A stretch of DNA of 39,834 bases from Acidimicrobiaceae bacterium. GTDB taxonomy: Bacteria > Actinomycetota > Acidimicrobiia > Acidimicrobiales > RAAP-2. A program made the position numbers and the translations under genes. Under the pieces are notes generated by a model. It was not told where the DNA came from, made no database searches, and saw only the letters and a program-made list of their open reading frames with translations. The stretch covers positions 1-39,834 of the forward strand of contig JAOBWI010000019.1 of NCBI GenBank assembly GCA_025463285.1. The letters are read 5' to 3'. Positions 39,280 to 39,834 of the stretch are shown here, piece after piece. Numbering within the stretch: the stretch's first letter is position 1; every line of letters begins with the position of its first letter.

Positions 39280-39834
<555 letters not shown>

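Overview
The window (about 39.8 kb, high GC) looks like chromosomal DNA of an actinobacterium, most likely of the Acidimicrobiia type. The reasons are frequent GTG and TTG starts, many apparently leaderless genes, CarD, DUF3052, DUF6458 and DUF6131 proteins, DinB/DUF664 proteins of actinobacterial type, and Thr/Gly-rich secreted proteins. The lineage is inferred from gene content; no rRNA or other marker is present. I found no tRNA, rRNA, CRISPR array, transposase or phage gene.

Layout. 1-1.9 kb: a secreted GH26-like glycoside hydrolase running off the left edge. 2.0-9.6 kb: small regulator and detoxification units: ArsR + SRPBCC pair, VOC proteins, OsmC, a DHA2 exporter + MarR operon, an atypical DtxR-family regulator, a DinB protein and a secreted phospholipase D-like protein. 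10-16 kb: TrhO tRNA hydroxylase, a minus-strand operon (secreted PF03640 protein - fatty-acid-hydroxylase-type desaturase - DoxX), a divergent PF03640 paralogue, then an ECF sigma / anti-sigma / L,D-transpeptidase operon. 16-19.4 kb: truncated haemoglobin, DUF1905/YdeI protein, DUF885 metallopeptidase, DinB. 19.4-21.5 kb: secreted beta-propeller protein divergent from a second ECF sigma / zinc anti-sigma pair. 21.5-25.3 kb: a twice-frameshifted DUF6186-like gene, two lipoproteins, DUF3052 and an amidase. 25.7-27.9 kb: two tiny membrane proteins (DUF6458, DUF6131), a 32-codon leader ORF and an Nramp-like transporter. 28-33.6 kb: class III aminotransferase, DMT permease, COG4705 membrane protein, and a second MarR + MFS operon. 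33.8-39.8 kb: secreted protein, a very small DUF3606-like protein, gamma-butyrobetaine-hydroxylase-like dioxygenase, CarD, isoprenylcysteine-methyltransferase-type protein, SDR, and an FN3 protein running off the right edge.

Themes. Ten genes have a -10-like hexamer exactly 6 nt before the start codon, implying leaderless mRNAs. Local regulators come with visible candidate operators: an 18-bp palindrome over the arsR start codon, and a shared TAGTTGC..GCAA..CA site in front of both MarR/MFS operons. Both ECF systems sit beside secreted-protein genes preceded by a TGAAC-N17/18-GTA element. The best candidate for an undescribed system is the 10.9-16 kb envelope module, in which an ECF sigma, its membrane anti-sigma, an L,D-transpeptidase, two divergent CxxxC secreted proteins, a di-iron desaturase and DoxX appear to be one regulon. 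All functions are inferred from sequence reading; no database search was run.
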